A stretch of DNA of 64,000 bases, taken from positions 186,001 to 250,000 of the forward strand of contig NZ_CP034443.1 of the NCBI RefSeq assembly GCF_003952365.1. Direction: 5' to 3'. This document shows, piece by piece, positions 62,643 through 64,000 of the stretch (position 1 is its first letter; each line of letters opens with the position of its first letter). The translations under genes and the position numbers were made by a program. The notes beneath the pieces were generated by a model. The model was given only the letters and a program-made list of their open reading frames with translations. It made no database searches and was not told where the DNA came from. Source of the stretch: Mesorhizobium sp. M9A.F.Ca.ET.002.03.1.2 (GTDB lineage Bacteria; Pseudomonadota; Alphaproteobacteria; Rhizobiales; Rhizobiaceae).

Positions 62643-63833
62643 ATGAACAGCCTCGATCTTCCCGGACGTCCCGAAAACACCCGCGTCGTTGTCGCCATGT
62701 CGGGCGGCGTCGATTCGTCGGTCGTTGCCGGTCTTTTGAAGCGCGGGGGCTACGATGTCGTCGGCGTCACGCTGCAACTTTATGACCACGGCGCGGCAAC
62801 GCACCGGGCCGGCTCGTGCTGCGCCGGCCAGGACATCGACGATGCCCGCCGCGTCTCCGAGACGCTCGGCATCCCGCACTATGTGCTCAATTACGAGGAG
62901 CGCTTCCGCAAGGCGGTGATCGACCCCTTCGCCGAGAGCTATGTGGCCGGCGAAACGCCGATCCCTTGCGTTTCCTGCAACCAGACCGTGAAGTTCGCCG
63001 ACCTTCTGGCGACCGCCAAGGAGCTTGGCGCCGACGCGCTGGCCACCGGCCATTATATACGCTCCGGCGCCAACGGCGCCCATCGCGCCCTGTACCGGCC
63101 GGTCGACGCGGACCGCGACCAGAGCTATTTCCTGTTCGCCACCACACAGGCACAGATCGACTATCTGCGCTTTCCGCTCGGCGGCGTGTCGAAGCCGGAG
63201 GTTCGCACTATTGCCGAGGAGATGGGACTGACAGTCGCCGCCAAGCAGGACAGTCAGGACATCTGTTTCGTGCCGCAGGGCAAATATTCCGACATCATCG
63301 CCAAGCTGAAGCCGACTGCTGCCAATCCGGGCGACATCGTCCATATCGACGGCCGCGTGCTCGGCCGCCATGAAGGTATTTTGCGCTACACGATCGGTCA
63401 GCGCCGCGGCATCGGCGTCGCCTCGGGCGAGCCACTCTACGTCGTCCATCTCGACGCCGACCGGGCCCGCGTCGTCGTTGGCCCGCACGAGGCGCTGGAG
63501 ACGCACAAGATTTATTTGCGCGACATGAACTGGCTGGGCGACGCTGCGCTGTCCGACATCCCGGCGGCCGGGCTGGAGCTTTTCGCCAAGGTCCGCTCGA
63601 CACGCCCGCCACGCCCGGCCGTGCTGCATCACAGCGCCGGCATCACCTCGGTGGAGCTGGTCGACGGCGAGTCCGGCATCGCGCCGGGCCAGGCCTGCGT
63701 TCTCTATTCCGACGACGGCAACGAGGCCCGCGTGTTCGGCGGCGGTTTCATCGAGCGTTCCGAGCGTGGCGCCGAGGCCGAGGCGATGCTGACACGGCTG
63801 GCGACCCGGCCGGCGCAAGTTCCCGCCGAATGA
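62643..63833 (+). CDS. mnmA: tRNA 2-thiouridine(34) synthase MnmA
   Basis: A 396-residue ATP-dependent thiolase that thiolates U34 in tRNA for Lys, Glu and Gln. The PP-loop is [18 protein letters not shown]; catalytic Cys residues are in [13 protein letters not shown] and QDICFVP; the signature [13 protein letters not shown] is present. ATG 62643 is chosen because upstream residues back to 62514 are not conserved. Divergent from sciP, with a likely promoter at 62590. The C-terminal 30 residues are extended ([17 protein letters not shown]). Confidence 0.97.
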   Translation: MNSLDLPGRPENTRVVVAMSGGVDSSVVAGLLKRGGYDVVGVTLQLYDHGAATHRAGSCCAGQDIDDARRVSETLGIPHYVLNYEERFRKAVIDPFAESYVAGETPIPCVSCNQTVKFADLLATAKELGADALATGHYIRSGANGAHRALYRPVDADRDQSYFLFATTQAQIDYLRFPLGGVSKPEVRTIAEEMGLTVAAKQDSQDICFVPQGKYSDIIAKLKPTAANPGDIVHIDGRVLGRHEGILRYTIGQRRGIGVASGEPLYVVHLDADRARVVVGPHEALETHKIYLRDMNWLGDAALSDIPAAGLELFAKVRSTRPPRPAVLHHSAGITSVELVDGESGIAPGQACVLYSDDGNEARVFGGGFIERSERGAEAEAMLTRLATRPAQVPAE

Positions 63834-63887
63834 TCCCGATTCTATCGGGATGGATCAGGCTCCAACTAACACAGCGGCATTTTTCTC

Positions 63888-64000
63888 TCAGGAAGACGAT
63901 CCTGTGTGGGTAACCGTGCCCGCGGTCAGGATGCGCAGCACCCTGATGGCTTCCTCGCCGCTGGTGCGCGGTTCTGCCCGCGTCTCGATGCATTGGATGA
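63888..64000 (-). CDS. C-terminal end of a probable Gfo/Idh/MocA-type oxidoreductase (partial)
   Basis: A 36-residue tail ending at 63888, cut off by the window edge. The text FIQCIETR-like start, then PRTSGEEAIRVLRILTAG, fits the C-terminal helix of Gfo/Idh/MocA dehydrogenases. It is convergent with mnmA. The identification is low because so few residues are visible. Confidence 0.5.
   Translation of the reverse strand, partial: IQCIETRAEPRTSGEEAIRVLRILTAGTVTHTGSSS

Noticed and set aside
1..64000. CRISPR array, rRNA or tRNA genes, integrase or transposase
   Set aside because: No regularly spaced direct repeats, cloverleaf-like T-loop motifs or recombinase motifs were found.

Overview
The window looks like chromosomal DNA of a rhizobial alphaproteobacterium, most likely Mesorhizobium or a close relative. 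The basis is the GC-rich coding style, a choline ABC transporter of the choXWV type, a fused trpE(G) gene behind a WWW leader peptide, a ClpS2-type adaptor, and the CtrA regulatory set (chpT, ctrA, sciP) beside a fliJ-like gene. The same intergenic palindromes recur through the window. No rRNA, tRNA, CRISPR array, integrase or transposase was recognised.

Layout. 0-1.75 kb (minus): tRNA CCA-adding enzyme (cut by the window edge), NudL-type NUDIX hydrolase and DUF1285, tightly overlapped. 1.9-8.7 kb (plus): a MoxR/DUF58/BatA-DUF4159/large membrane protein operon. 8.9-10.4 kb (minus): clpS and a persulfide dioxygenase-rhodanese fusion. 10.67-12.52 kb: an AT-rich foreign insert coding for a P-loop ATPase with a C-terminal cold-shock-like domain, split by a +1 frame change at a T6 run. 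12.7-15.8 kb (minus): choXWV. 16.0 kb: thymidine kinase. 16.9-23.8 kb (plus): a five-gene unit (coiled-coil protein, unknown, AAA+ ATPase, unknown, DUF2333-like membrane protein) with no assigned function; this is the best candidate for an undescribed system. 23.9-26.3 kb: SnoaL-like protein and formate-THF ligase. 26.6-32.1 kb: isochorismatase-like hydrolase with divergent GlxA/AraC regulator, acetyltransferase, DUF4126, flavin disulfide oxidoreductase, and an M14-like deacylase. 32.2-34.55 kb: trpL leader, attenuator and trpE(G). 34.6-37.3 kb: CDF metal exporter, VapBC toxin-antitoxin and a secreted two-repeat protein. 37.4-42.5 kb: DsrE, SDR, monooxygenase-like, AbrB-type membrane protein, and a TonB siderophore receptor behind an iron box. 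42.7-44.8 kb: a Leu-rich leader peptide and leuA. 45-56.5 kb: mixed housekeeping and accessory genes (membrane winged-helix/TPR protein, alpha/beta hydrolase, phosphoesterase, NUDIX, glutathionyl-hydroquinone reductase, GNAT, SDR plus CoA transferase pair, HugZ-like, ArsR regulator, SpoU methylase). 56.6-62.4 kb: coiled-coil protein, DUF1134, then the cell-cycle block chpT, a receiver protein, ctrA, fliJ and sciP. 62.6-63.8 kb: mnmA, followed by the tail of a probable Gfo/Idh-type oxidoreductase.

How the parts work together: ChpT passes phosphate to CtrA, and SciP restrains CtrA, so the whole transcription control module is clustered here. Two amino acid genes (trpE(G), leuA) each have an upstream peptide rich in the product amino acid, which points to ribosome-mediated attenuation. 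Several short palindromic repeats sit between genes, and one of them supplies the ribosome binding site of its downstream gene.
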